In this document: positions 15,210 through 24,247 of the stretch, piece by piece
Layout: each line of letters begins with the position of its first letter
How positions within the stretch are numbered: position 1 is the stretch's first letter
From: Virgibacillus proomii
Lineage (GTDB): Bacteria; Bacillota; Bacilli; Bacillales; Amphibacillaceae
Assembly (NCBI RefSeq): GCF_018916875.1
Contig: NZ_JAHLNO010000022.1
Coordinates: 1-32,907, forward strand
Direction: 5' to 3'
DNA length: 32,907 bases
Translations under genes and position numbers: made by a program
The notes under the pieces: model-generated
Told to the model about the DNA's origin: nothing
The model's database searches: none
Seen by the model: only the letters and a program-made list of their open reading frames with translations

Positions 15210-15352
15210 ATTCCCGTAATTTATCAAGTGAAGTTGAAAACAAAGCCTTTCTATCATCTGTATTTGAACGAACTCATTATTTTTTCATATGTAGATGACA
15301 TTTACCAAAAAATACTGAAACCAAAAACACAAAATGGGAGGAAAAGAAGCAT

Positions 15353-16756
15353 ATGGACGTTGTTATATTATCGCGGCTTCAATTCGCATCTACAACTATT
15401 TTTCACTTTATTTTTGTTCCTTTATCTATTGGTTTAGCTTTTATAATTGCGATTATGGAGACTTTATATGTAGTAAAAGGGAAAGAACAGTACAGAAAAA
15501 TGGCGAAGTTCTGGGGACATTTTTTCTTAATTAACTTTGCCGTTGGTGTTGTAACCGGGATATTGCAAGAATTCCAATTTGGTATGAACTGGTCAAATTA
15601 TTCCAGATTTGTTGGTGACGTATTTGGAGCACCACTTGCAGTTGAAGCTTTACTAGCCTTTTTTATGGAATCAACCTTTATTGGACTTTGGATTTTTGGC
15701 TGGAATCGCTTATCTAAAAAAGTTCATCTTCTGTGTATATGGCTTGTTTCGATCGGAACAATTATTTCCGCATTTTGGATATTAGTGGCAAACTCATTTA
15801 TGCAATATCCGGTCGGCTTTGAAATAAATGGCGGCCGTGCTGAAATGAATGACTTTTTTGAGTTGATAACAAGCGGTCAAGTGTGGGTGGAATTTCCACA
15901 TACTGTTTTTGGTTCATTTGCAACTGGAGCATTTTTAATTACTGGAATTAGTGCATGGAAACTGTTGAAAAAACAGGATACTGCATTTTTTAAAAAGTCA
16001 TTTCATATTGCTTTAATCATTGCCATTATTTCAGGACTTGGTGTTGCCTTTACAGGACATGCACAATCACAGTTTCTAGTTAAAACACAGCCAATGAAAA
16101 TGGCTGCCGCTGAAGGTCTTTGGGAAGACAGTGGGGATCCGGCAGCATGGACTTTATTCGCTAATATTGATACAGATAAAAAGGAAAATTCATTTGAAGT
16201 TAATATTCCATATATCCTAAGTTATCTATCTTATAGCAAATTTAGCGGAAGTGTGGAAGGAATGAAATCCATTCAAGCTAAATACGAAGAATTATATGGA
16301 GAAGGTAATTATATTCCTCCTGTAAAAACAACATTTTGGAGTTTCCGAATTATGGTATTTACCGGCGGTATCATGATCTTATTAGGTCTTTACGGTGCCA
16401 TCCTTGCTAAACGCAAAAAGTTGGAACAAAGCAGCAAGTATTTAAAAATTATGATAGCAGCCATTTCCTTACCTTTTATTGGTAGCACTGCCGGCTGGAT
16501 AATGACAGAAATTGGACGTCAGCCTTGGGTTGTATTTGGATTTATGCAAACACAAGATGCTGTTTCACCGAATGTTACTGCAGGACAAGTACTATTTTCC
16601 TTAATAGCCTTTAGTACGATCTATTTAATCCTTGCGATTGTGACGGCTTACTTATTTATTAGGGTAGCTAAGAAAGGCCCTGTAGAAAAACAAAAAGATG
16701 TTAAATTAACCACAGATCCTTTTGGAGAGGAAGGGTATGGTTCATATGTTAAATGA
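15353..16756 (+). CDS. cydA: Cytochrome bd quinol oxidase subunit I
   Basis: 467-residue haem-bearing subunit of the high-affinity bd oxidase, which passes electrons from quinol to oxygen at the membrane and works at low oxygen. His18 (STTIFHF) is the expected haem d-side ligand. A second conserved His is in VEFPHTVFGSF. The quinol-binding Q-loop begins after GHAQSQFLVKTQPMKMAAAE and is short, as in other Firmicutes. The GWIMTEIGRQPW motif marks the conserved C-terminal segment. About nine transmembrane helices are visible. GGGAGG lies 11 bases before the ATG. It leads a four-gene operon and its last codons overlap cydB. Confidence 0.97.
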   Translation: MDVVILSRLQFASTTIFHFIFVPLSIGLAFIIAIMETLYVVKGKEQYRKMAKFWGHFFLINFAVGVVTGILQEFQFGMNWSNYSRFVGDVFGAPLAVEALLAFFMESTFIGLWIFGWNRLSKKVHLLCIWLVSIGTIISAFWILVANSFMQYPVGFEINGGRAEMNDFFELITSGQVWVEFPHTVFGSFATGAFLITGISAWKLLKKQDTAFFKKSFHIALIIAIISGLGVAFTGHAQSQFLVKTQPMKMAAAEGLWEDSGDPAAWTLFANIDTDKKENSFEVNIPYILSYLSYSKFSGSVEGMKSIQAKYEELYGEGNYIPPVKTTFWSFRIMVFTGGIMILLGLYGAILAKRKKLEQSSKYLKIMIAAISLPFIGSTAGWIMTEIGRQPWVVFGFMQTQDAVSPNVTAGQVLFSLIAFSTIYLILAIVTAYLFIRVAKKGPVEKQKDVKLTTDPFGEEGYGSYVK

Positions 16757-17756
16757 GGTTTGGTTTATTTTAATTACAGTATTATTTGTCGGATTTTTAT
16801 TCCTAGAAGGATTTGATTTTGGTGTAGGTATGGCGATGCGATTTGTCGCTAAAACTCCTGGTGAACGACGAGTATTAATTAACACCATTGGACCGGTCTG
16901 GGACGGTAATGAGGTTTGGTTAATAACTGCAGGCGGAGCAATGTTTGCTGCCTTTCCACACTGGTACGCAACATTATTTAGTGGCTTATACTTACCCTTA
17001 GTAATCATGCTATTACTATTGATAGGGCGTGGTGTCGCCTTTGAATTCAGAAGTAAGCTGAAAAACCAGAAATGGAGAAACACATGGGATTGGACAATCT
17101 TTATAAGCAGTTTATTAAACCCGTTCTTATGGGGAGTTGTTTTTGCGGCATTTCTCATGGGACTGCCAATTGATAGTGAAATGAATATTTATGCTTCTAT
17201 TTCTCATTATATTACGCCCTATACATTAATAGGCGGAGTTGCTATTACCCTACTTTGCTTTTTACATGGATTATATTTTATCACACTTAAAACTACCGGT
17301 GATTTACAATCAAGAGCTCGCGAACTGGCAAAGAAAATTGTTGTTGCTGTTGGTATCAGCTTAATTGTTTTTGTAATAGCTTCCTATTTTCATACAGATA
17401 TCTTTACCGTTAGAGGAACTATTTTAGTGCCTATTTATGCGCTTGTCGTTGTTGCCGTTGTGTTAGCTGGCATGTTTACAAGAAAACAGCGTGACGGCTG
17501 GGCCTTTACAATGACTGGAATTACAATTGCCTTAACCGTTGTATCCGTATTTGTCGGCCTGTTTCCAAGAGTTATGGTAAGTAGCATCGATTCTGCGTTC
17601 AACCTTACTATTTATAACGCTGCCTCTGGACCATATTCGTTAAAAGTAATGACAATTGTTGCAGTTACCTTAATACCTTTTGTACTAGGCTATCAAATTT
17701 GGAGTTACTACGTATTCCGTAAACGCATTAGTGAAGAGGAGCATTTAGAGTATTAA
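16737..17756 (+). CDS. cydB: Cytochrome bd quinol oxidase subunit II
   Basis: 339-residue membrane partner of CydA with about eight or nine transmembrane helices. The N-terminus VWFILITVLFVGFLFLEGFD followed by FGVGMAMRF is diagnostic, as are TIGPVWDGNEVWLITAGGAM and the GRGVAFEFR motif. Two starts are possible: ATG 16737 (GGAGAGG six bases away) and ATG 16746 (AAGGG ten bases away). I take the first, giving an N-terminus close in length to B. subtilis CydB. It overlaps the end of cydA by 20 bp. Its stop overlaps the cydD ATG (TAATG), so the operon is translationally coupled throughout. Confidence 0.96.
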   Translation: MVHMLNEVWFILITVLFVGFLFLEGFDFGVGMAMRFVAKTPGERRVLINTIGPVWDGNEVWLITAGGAMFAAFPHWYATLFSGLYLPLVIMLLLLIGRGVAFEFRSKLKNQKWRNTWDWTIFISSLLNPFLWGVVFAAFLMGLPIDSEMNIYASISHYITPYTLIGGVAITLLCFLHGLYFITLKTTGDLQSRARELAKKIVVAVGISLIVFVIASYFHTDIFTVRGTILVPIYALVVVAVVLAGMFTRKQRDGWAFTMTGITIALTVVSVFVGLFPRVMVSSIDSAFNLTIYNAASGPYSLKVMTIVAVTLIPFVLGYQIWSYYVFRKRISEEEHLEY

Positions 17757-19492
17757 TGAATAAAATGATGAGAAATAATTTGTTAGCATATAAAGGGATC
17801 AAGCTGACATTGGGAATTGTCATTATACTCACCCTGCTGGAGGCAACAGCTATTATCTTTCAAGCAAAATGGTTAGGAGAATGGTTGTACCGATTATTTA
17901 ATGGTCAATTAGTTTCTCAAACATGGGAGATCGGTATCCTATTTCTCGTTGCTTTTCTTACTAGATATTTGGTGGTAATGATCAAGGAAAAAGTCACCTG
18001 TCAATTTGCAGAAAAAACACGTGTAGCCAAAAGAAAGCAATTAATGGCCAAGCTATTTGAGCTTGGCCCAAGCTACACCAATAAACAAGGTACGGCGAAA
18101 TTAGTTAACTTGGCAATGGAAGGCGGAACCCAATTACACACTTATTTAGAATTAATTATCCCTAAAATGGTAGCTGCTTGTCTTATTCCACCAATGATAC
18201 TTATTTTCGTTTTTTTTCAAGATAAAATATCAAGCGTTATTTTATTCTTAACGGTACCTATCACCATTGCTTTTATGATTTTATTAGGATTAGCTGCAAA
18301 TAAGAAAATGGAAAGACAATGGCAATCCTATCATCTACTATCAAATCATTTTGTTGACTCCCTGCGCGGGTTGGAAACATTAAAATACCTTGGTAAAAGT
18401 AAAGAGCACGGTCATACCATTGATAAGGTGAGCAATGAATACCGAAAAACAACACTTGGAACATTACGGATTGCATTTTTATCTTCATTCGCTCTTGATT
18501 TTTTCACCATGCTCTCCGTAGCATCCGTTGCCGTCGGCTTAGGTTTACGCTTAATTGATGGAAATATTTTACTAGATGTCGCTTTAATCGTATTAATTCT
18601 AGCACCAGAGTTCTTTCTGCCAATTAAAGAAGTCGGAGCTGACTATCATGCTACATTAAATGGGCAAGAAGCCGCTAAGGCAATTGAAGCCATTTTAGCT
18701 GAACCGTCACCTGTAAAGATTCCAGTGGCGAAAGGCTCCATCACATGGTCATCTGATAGTACATTAAAACTATCGTCGATTAATTATTGTCATGATAAGG
18801 ACTCTTTTAATGCCCTGACAGATGTTTCTTTTCAGGTTAAAGGGTTTGAAAAAATCGGTATTGTTGGTGCCAGCGGGGCAGGAAAATCTACATTAATTGA
18901 TATTTTAGGAGGATTTTTAACTCCAGATCAAGGAACGTTTCGAATTAATAATCAAATTCTAAATTCATTAAACGTGGATGCTTGGCAAAATCAAATTACG
19001 TATATTCCGCAGCATCCATATATTTTTAATCGTTCAATTGCAGATAATATCCGCTTTTATGAGCCAGAGGCTTCAGATGAAGAGGTAAAAACTGCAGCAA
19101 AGGCTGCTGGTTTAGAAGAATTATTACATTTATTTCCGCTTGGGATTAACCAGGAAATAGGCAATGGGGGCCGATCTATAAGTGGCGGACAAGAGCAAAG
19201 AGTGGCATTAGCCCGAGCCTTTTTAGGAAACCGTCCTATTCTTTTGCTTGATGAACCTACTGCACACTTAGATATTGAAACCGAGTACGAATTGAAAAAG
19301 ACGATGACGAAATTATTTATCGGTAAATTGGTCTTTTTTGCAACGCATCGTTTACATTGGATGGAGCAAATGGATCGGATTATCGTTTTAAAAGATGGTG
19401 TCATTGTGGAAACCGGTACACCACAGCAACTTATGATGCATAAAGGCGAATACTATGCACTCGTTCAGTCACAATTGGAGGGAGTACAATGA
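17756..19492 (+). CDS. cydD: ABC exporter subunit CydD (B. subtilis CydC)
   Basis: 578-residue half-transporter with an N-terminal six-helix membrane domain (about 1-310) and a C-terminal ATPase. Walker A is GASGAGKST near residue 370, the signature is SISGGQEQR, and Walker B is ILLLDEPTAHLD, followed by the H-loop ATHRL. With the next gene it forms the heterodimeric exporter of glutathione/cysteine-type thiols needed to assemble cytochrome bd. AKTRVAKRKQLMAKLFELGP and NGQEAAKAIEAILAEP are CydD-type segments. Its ATG overlaps the cydB stop. There is no strong ribosome binding site, so it depends on coupling. It ends in an ATGA overlap with cydC. Confidence 0.93.
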   Translation: MNKMMRNNLLAYKGIKLTLGIVIILTLLEATAIIFQAKWLGEWLYRLFNGQLVSQTWEIGILFLVAFLTRYLVVMIKEKVTCQFAEKTRVAKRKQLMAKLFELGPSYTNKQGTAKLVNLAMEGGTQLHTYLELIIPKMVAACLIPPMILIFVFFQDKISSVILFLTVPITIAFMILLGLAANKKMERQWQSYHLLSNHFVDSLRGLETLKYLGKSKEHGHTIDKVSNEYRKTTLGTLRIAFLSSFALDFFTMLSVASVAVGLGLRLIDGNILLDVALIVLILAPEFFLPIKEVGADYHATLNGQEAAKAIEAILAEPSPVKIPVAKGSITWSSDSTLKLSSINYCHDKDSFNALTDVSFQVKGFEKIGIVGASGAGKSTLIDILGGFLTPDQGTFRINNQILNSLNVDAWQNQITYIPQHPYIFNRSIADNIRFYEPEASDEEVKTAAKAAGLEELLHLFPLGINQEIGNGGRSISGGQEQRVALARAFLGNRPILLLDEPTAHLDIETEYELKKTMTKLFIGKLVFFATHRLHWMEQMDRIIVLKDGVIVETGTPQQLMMHKGEYYALVQSQLEGVQ

Positions 19493-21231
19493 AGACATGG
19501 TTGATCCCTTATGTCAAATTACATTACAAAGGATTTCTAATCAGTATACTATTAGGACTATTAGCTCTAGCTTCGGGAGCAGCCTTGATGTTTACATCTG
19601 GGTATCTTATTTCAAAGTCTGCTTTAAGACCCGAAAATATTCTTATGGTTTACATTCCAGTTGTGGCAGTCCGAACTTTTGGTATCGCTCGAGCCGTATT
19701 ACACTATCTTTCACGGCTAACGAGTCATGATACGATTCTTCGTGTATTATCCAGTATGCGAAGTCGTCTCTATCGATTCCTTGAGCCTCAAGCTGCGTTT
19801 ATTCGATCTCGATTCCAAACAGGAAAAATACTTGGTATGTTGTCTGATGATATCGATCATTTACAAGATGTATTTTTAAGAACCATCCTGCCAAGTGTTA
19901 CAGCTTTAGGCATGTATGGCATTGCTATTCTGTGTTTAGGATGGTTTGACTGGGTATTTGCGGCCATGATGGCAGTTTATCTCTTTTTTATCGTCATTTT
20001 CATCCCAGTCATATCTCTTTGGTTTAGCCGAAAGAAGACGAAAAAAATAAAGAATGGTCGACATGCTCAATATCAAATGCTAACAGACGGCTTACTAGGT
20101 ATTAAAGATTGGATGATTGCCGGCAAACCAACAGATTTTATGAAAGATGATGATAATAAAGACCAAATGGTAGCGAATCTGGAACAATCAATTAGAAATC
20201 AACGTAGCTACCGAGATTTTATTAGCCAACTGATCATTGGAGCAATGGTTATTTCCATGGTTTACTGGTCTAGTTCCATGGTACATGAAGGAGAAATGCA
20301 TGTTACGCTAATCGCTGCTTTTGTACTTGTTACCTTATCTGTATCGGAAGCTTTTTTGCCAGTAGCAGGTGCCGTGGAGCAAATACCTGAATATCATGAA
20401 TCCATCGCCAGATTAAACAGTATTGAAGAAGATGAGAAAATGGACAAAGAAGATGTGAATCAACTATTTATTCCATCAACTGCAGATATTAAACTAAGCA
20501 ATGTTTTCTTTAAATATCCAGGTGTTGATGAATGGGTTTTGGAACAAATTTCCATGGATATACCACAAGGAAGAAGAATAGCCTTATTAGGAAAGAGCGG
20601 CGCTGGTAAATCGAGCATTGCTCAATTAATTTGTGGTTCTTATTCCCCAACTAAAGGAACGGTCACGATTAATGGAAGTGATGCCAGTCTATTTGGGGAT
20701 TCCTTATTTGAATTTGTTTCGATTTTAAATCAACGTCCTCATTTATTTAACACAACGATTGCCAATAATCTTCGTTTAGGGAATCAACAAGCAACAAATC
20801 AGGAAATTATCGAAGTTGCAAAAAAAGTCCAGTTACATGACTATATTATGAGTTTACCTAACAGCTACAACACACAAATGGAGGAATCGGGGCAAATTTT
20901 CAGCGGTGGACAACAGCAACGAATTGCTTTAGCAAGGATTTTGTTAAAAGGTTCCCCAGTAATTATCCTGGACGAACCGACTGTAGGTTTAGATCCTAAA
21001 ACAGAAGCGGATCTATTAAAAACGATTTTCTCCACGCTTGAAGACAAAACATTAATCTGGATCACACATCATCTAGCAGGAATGAAGCATATGGATGAAG
21101 TAATCTTTTTAGAAAATGGAAAAATTGAGTTACAAGGCTCACATCAAGAGTTATTAAACACATCACAACGATATCGGGATTTATATTATTTGGATGTACC
21201 GCCATCGATACGGAAAATGGTGCATGTGTAG
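19489..21231 (+). CDS. cydC: ABC exporter subunit CydC (B. subtilis CydD)
   Basis: 580-residue second half of the CydDC exporter. The membrane domain opens with the CydC-type pattern ASGAALMFTSGYLISKSALR and VRTFGIARAVLHYLSRLTSH. The ATPase has Walker A GKSGAGKSS (about residue 370), signature IFSGGQQQR, Walker B VIILDEPTVGLD and H-loop ITHHL. GGAGG lies shortly before the ATG, inside the end of cydD. The gene order oxidase subunits then exporter is the Firmicutes arrangement, letting enzyme and assembly factor be made from one transcript. A strong terminator follows within four bases of the stop. Confidence 0.93.
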   Translation: MKTWLIPYVKLHYKGFLISILLGLLALASGAALMFTSGYLISKSALRPENILMVYIPVVAVRTFGIARAVLHYLSRLTSHDTILRVLSSMRSRLYRFLEPQAAFIRSRFQTGKILGMLSDDIDHLQDVFLRTILPSVTALGMYGIAILCLGWFDWVFAAMMAVYLFFIVIFIPVISLWFSRKKTKKIKNGRHAQYQMLTDGLLGIKDWMIAGKPTDFMKDDDNKDQMVANLEQSIRNQRSYRDFISQLIIGAMVISMVYWSSSMVHEGEMHVTLIAAFVLVTLSVSEAFLPVAGAVEQIPEYHESIARLNSIEEDEKMDKEDVNQLFIPSTADIKLSNVFFKYPGVDEWVLEQISMDIPQGRRIALLGKSGAGKSSIAQLICGSYSPTKGTVTINGSDASLFGDSLFEFVSILNQRPHLFNTTIANNLRLGNQQATNQEIIEVAKKVQLHDYIMSLPNSYNTQMEESGQIFSGGQQQRIALARILLKGSPVIILDEPTVGLDPKTEADLLKTIFSTLEDKTLIWITHHLAGMKHMDEVIFLENGKIELQGSHQELLNTSQRYRDLYYLDVPPSIRKMVHV

Positions 21232-21234
21232 TAT

Positions 21235-21271
21235 AAAACCCTTCAGTCAAACGAAATGACTGAAGGGTTTT
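21235..21271 (+). terminator. Terminator of the cyd operon
   Basis: A perfect 15-bp stem: AAAACCCTTCAGTCA (21235-21249) and TGACTGAAGGGTTTT (21257-21271) with a seven-base loop and T-rich ends. It would work on both strands. Confidence 0.95.
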
Positions 21272-21380
21272 ATTCGTTTGAACAGCAAGCCGCGTTAATC
21301 CTAAGCCCATACCAAAAAAGGGCTCCAAAATGAGACAGTTTTTTATTCCGTAACAAACTTTTTAATCACTACGCACCTCT

Positions 21381-22271
21381 TTACCTTTCCGGGTTAGAAA
21401 TCTTAATATAACTAATTTGACTTTGATTCATAAATCGTATTGGAGCAACACTTGTACCAAGACCGCTATCAATATAAAGATGTTGGCTATTATCAATTTT
21501 GTAAGTTCCTTTTTCAAATTTAGGAAAAAAACCTTGATCCGGAGCTACTAATGCGCCAATAAACGGGAGTCTAACTTGGCCGCCATGCGTATGACCACTT
21601 AAAATCAAGTCTGCCGAAATCTCGCTATCATTTTCTATTATGTCTGGAGTATGGGAAAGCAGTACCGTATATCGCTTATCATTTATTCCATTAAATGCTT
21701 CATTCACATTTTCATGATTTGTTGAAGCATCATCAATCCCAACAAGATTAAGTGTAACCCCATCCACTGTCAGTTGACTGTTCTTGTTATTTAAAACCGT
21801 TACCTTTTGTTCTTCAAGACCTATTAAAAGCTCTTCTCTCTTTGGATTATCCCATTCATGGTTACCCGTGACAAAAAAGACATGCTTATGAATCGAGGTA
21901 ATTTTATCGATAAGAGAAAACATATGCTTCAAATCATCTGTACTTCTGTCTACCAAGTCACCTGTAATTACGATAATGTTCGCATTTAATTTTTCAATCG
22001 TTTTGATTAATTTTTCATTGTTGTTCCCAAATACTTTATTATGTACATCACTGATCTGTAAAATGCTGATTGCCGAACCCTCCGGTATTTTTCCGCTATG
22101 AAACTGGACTTTATTTACTTTAAACATATTTGTATCCATAAATATTTTAATAAATAGAGAAAGGATGAATAGAATACTAAAAGTAATCATCATCTTTTTC
22201 TTTGTTATATAGCGTTTATTAGATGGTTGATTTTCTTTCATTTGTTGTAGATTTGACAAGAAATGTTTCAT
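21381..22271 (-). CDS. Membrane-anchored calcineurin-like metallophosphoesterase
   Basis: 296-residue protein with a basic N-terminus, one hydrophobic anchor (MMITFSILFILSLFIKIFM, about 27-45) and an external phosphoesterase domain. All five metal-site motifs are present: ISDVHN, GDLVDR, GNHEW, LSHTPD and SGHTHGGQ. Similar B. subtilis proteins are YkuE and YpbG; the substrate is unknown. The start is odd: GGAGG (22272-22276) directly abuts the ATG at 22271, leaving no spacing. A TTG at 22259 (12 bases from the site) or the ATG at 22241 may be the true start. Either would leave the anchor intact. Confidence 0.85.
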   Translation of the reverse strand: MKHFLSNLQQMKENQPSNKRYITKKKMMITFSILFILSLFIKIFMDTNMFKVNKVQFHSGKIPEGSAISILQISDVHNKVFGNNNEKLIKTIEKLNANIIVITGDLVDRSTDDLKHMFSLIDKITSIHKHVFFVTGNHEWDNPKREELLIGLEEQKVTVLNNKNSQLTVDGVTLNLVGIDDASTNHENVNEAFNGINDKRYTVLLSHTPDIIENDSEISADLILSGHTHGGQVRLPFIGALVAPDQGFFPKFEKGTYKIDNSQHLYIDSGLGTSVAPIRFMNQSQISYIKISNPER

Positions 22272-22294
22272 CCTCCTTTTCGAGCTACGCTTGT

Positions 22295-22367
22295 CATTAT
22301 TTTGAGCTGTTCGCCTGCTGCTTCGTTCTATTAAGAACAGAAAGGGAGTTCTTTCAGCTCAATAATG
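22295..22367. repeat. Multi-hairpin element between the phosphoesterase and deacetylase genes
   Basis: Outer arms CATTATTTTGAGCTG (22295-22309) and CAGCTCAATAATG (22355-22367) pair apart from two bulged bases. Inside lies a GTTCT-ATTA-AGAAC hairpin, with CTGTTC/GAACAG as an alternative pairing. There is no T-tail. It may be a terminator of the deacetylase transcript or a palindromic repeat. Confidence 0.5.
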
Positions 22368-22441
22368 TTCTTTAACCACTAATCGTGTTAAAATCATAGC
22401 TTCTATTATTCATCCTATACTGGAATTAACTCGTTTACTTT

Positions 22442-23890
22442 TTATTTCCTACTTCCATAATACAGAGATACACCCTCTTTTTCTTTCCAATCAAGCAACT
22501 GTGAAACGGTGATAAATTGATAACCTGCTTGTTTTAATGTTTTTAATAGCTTTGGTAATGCATCTGCTGTTGTAGAGTGAATGTCATGCAAAAGTACAAT
22601 TGCTCCAGGAGTTGATTCATTTTGTACAATTTTTTGGATAGCCGATCCATTCCTATTTTTCCAATCTAGTGTATCAACAGACCAAAGTATAATAGATTGA
22701 TTGTTTTCTTTTGCACACTCTACCACATTGTCATTATAAATTCCATAAGGTGGGCGGATAAGCCTAGGGGTAACACCAGTCACTTCTTCTATCTTTTCAT
22801 TGGTATATTCCAGTTCTTTTTTTATGTATGCCTCGCTCATTTTAGATAAATTAGGATGACTCCTGGTATGATTTCCAATTTCATGTCCGTCTTCTATCAC
22901 CTTTCTTGCAAGATCGGGGTAATAATCTACTTGATTTCCTAACATGAAGAAAGTTGCCTTTGCATCGTATTCTTTCAAAGTTTTCAAGATTTGTGGAGTC
23001 CCTTGTGGACTTGGTCCATCGTCAAATGTCAATGCAATATATTTTCCATGAGTAAACGATTTTTTTAGTTCTTTTTGAGTGATTTTTTTCTTTTCTACTT
23101 GTTGCTCTTTCGACATTTGTAAATAAGAATCCATATGATCTTGTAAAAAAACATATAATTTCTTAATTGGAATACTAACTTCAACCGTTCCAGCAAATCC
23201 TTCTGTTATTTCATACTCGGCCCAGTATAATGTTAAACCCTTTCGATCAATAGACCATTGCCAATCATCCGGTTCTTGCAGCGTTTCATATGTTTGCTTT
23301 TTATTTAGGTATGGCTGCAATTCTTTATTCTCCTGTAATTCTTCCCAGATAATTTCTTTTATTTTGTCAAGGTTTTTCTTATCAAGATCTAATACGTCAT
23401 TAATAGTTAGAAATTGTTCTTTTTTTACATCAAAATTGAAAACTTTTACCATTTCCTGTTCATTTACATCTCCTTGATTGGCATATGTTCGAAAAACTAA
23501 ACTATAAAAATCCTTCGTAATACGATTGGTTTCTAATTGAATGTTTAAATGAGCCGGTCTTAGCGTTTTTTCATTTATGTTAACGGTTTTTAAAAATGAT
23601 TCTTTTTGCCTTTTCATCCATCTATTGATAGAAGAGTTAATTTTTTCACTTTTTGTTTCTGGATTACTAATTGAATAAGTATACGTATCTGTTTCTTTTG
23701 AAAATGTTTTTAAATGAATATCTGGGTACTTACTATTGCTTTCGTCCTCTTCAACTTTCTCAGCTTGTATATTATCTTTCTTATTTACTAGTTTATTAGG
23801 ATATGTTATTAATTTATTAATGCCTATACCAAGTAACAGAATTAATAAAAACAACAGAATCCATTCTGGTAGCTTAATGCGTTTAATCAC
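22442..23890 (-). CDS. PdaC-like peptidoglycan/polysaccharide N-deacetylase
   Basis: About 482 residues from a GTG start. There is one N-terminal membrane anchor (LPEWILLFLLILLLGIGINK, about 8-27), then a linker and a DUF4163/DUF3298-type region (about 60-275), then a NodB deacetylase domain (about 285-470). NodB motifs are all present: TFDDGPSP (catalytic and metal Asp), HEIGNHTRSHPNLS (metal His pair), RPPYG, DTLDW and LLHDIH. This architecture matches B. subtilis PdaC, which removes acetyl groups from wall N-acetylmuramic acid and confers lysozyme resistance. I chose GTG at 23890 with GGAAGGA upstream. The frame stays open to 23980 only because it runs through a palindromic element. Confidence 0.87.
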   Translation of the reverse strand: MIKRIKLPEWILLFLLILLLGIGINKLITYPNKLVNKKDNIQAEKVEEDESNSKYPDIHLKTFSKETDTYTYSISNPETKSEKINSSINRWMKRQKESFLKTVNINEKTLRPAHLNIQLETNRITKDFYSLVFRTYANQGDVNEQEMVKVFNFDVKKEQFLTINDVLDLDKKNLDKIKEIIWEELQENKELQPYLNKKQTYETLQEPDDWQWSIDRKGLTLYWAEYEITEGFAGTVEVSIPIKKLYVFLQDHMDSYLQMSKEQQVEKKKITQKELKKSFTHGKYIALTFDDGPSPQGTPQILKTLKEYDAKATFFMLGNQVDYYPDLARKVIEDGHEIGNHTRSHPNLSKMSEAYIKKELEYTNEKIEEVTGVTPRLIRPPYGIYNDNVVECAKENNQSIILWSVDTLDWKNRNGSAIQKIVQNESTPGAIVLLHDIHSTTADALPKLLKTLKQAGYQFITVSQLLDWKEKEGVSLYYGSRK

Positions 23891-23907
23891 TTCAATTCTT
23901 CCTTCCC

Positions 23908-23973
23908 ATAGTATTAGAAAAACTTGGCTTGTCGCCAAGTCTTTAGCGAAAGCTGTAGTTTTTCTTATACTAT
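23908..23973 (-). repeat. Palindromic multi-hairpin element in the deacetylase leader
   Basis: Outer arms of 17 bp with one mismatch (23908-23924 and 23957-23973, starting ATAGTATTAG) enclose two hairpins: CTTGGC-TTGTC-GCCAAG (23923-23939) and AGC-GAAA-GCT (23945-23954). The element ends about 18 bp before the chosen GTG start of the deacetylase gene. The form suggests a mobile palindromic repeat (MITE-like) or a leader RNA. Confidence 0.65.
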
Positions 23974-24005
23974 AAACCATAAAATTTTATGCTTTCCTAT
24001 AGTAT

Positions 24006-24028
24006 AAAAAAGTAGCGAACACTTTTTT
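24006..24028. terminator. Small A/T hairpin, possible bidirectional terminator
   Basis: AAAAAAGT (24006-24013) pairs with ACTTTTTT (24021-24028) around a seven-base loop. Both strands end in T-runs. No gene is directly upstream on either strand, so its role is uncertain. Confidence 0.35.
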
Positions 24029-24193
24029 ATTATATACAACTACCTCTTATATTACAAATACATTACAAATATATTGCGTTTATTTCATTAATGTTTCAAA
24101 AAAATGATTGAAAGAACTAGCTTTTCCCCTTTCCTCTTTAAATTTTTCTCTCGTAATAATATCAGTAATGAAGGAAGCAACGCTTTTAAAAAA

Positions 24194-24247
24194 CTGGGAA
24201 CCTTGTTATTACAGTGACTGCTCTTTCTGTAATAATAAGGTTCCCAG
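24194..24247. repeat. 21-bp hairpin palindrome
   Basis: CTGGGAACCTTGTTATTACAG-type arms at 24194-24214 and 24227-24247 pair along all 21 positions (one G-T) around a 12-base loop. No gene adjoins it. Such length without a coding neighbour suggests a palindromic repeat or a non-coding RNA. Confidence 0.65.

Larger units (their letters stand above)
14007..15352. other. 1.3-kb AT-rich gap before cydA
   Basis: No convincing gene. A minus-strand frame at 14425-14676 (83 codons, TTG start, hydrophobic C-terminus) has no ribosome binding site and no family resemblance, so I do not call it. The gap holds a Rex-like site (14684-14701), a fragment of the dispersed repeat (14748-14770) and alternative hairpins near 15165-15209. 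AGAAGGAGGG at about 14983 could serve a 32-codon GTG frame, but the spacing is wrong. The cyd promoter cannot be fixed with confidence. Confidence 0.5.
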
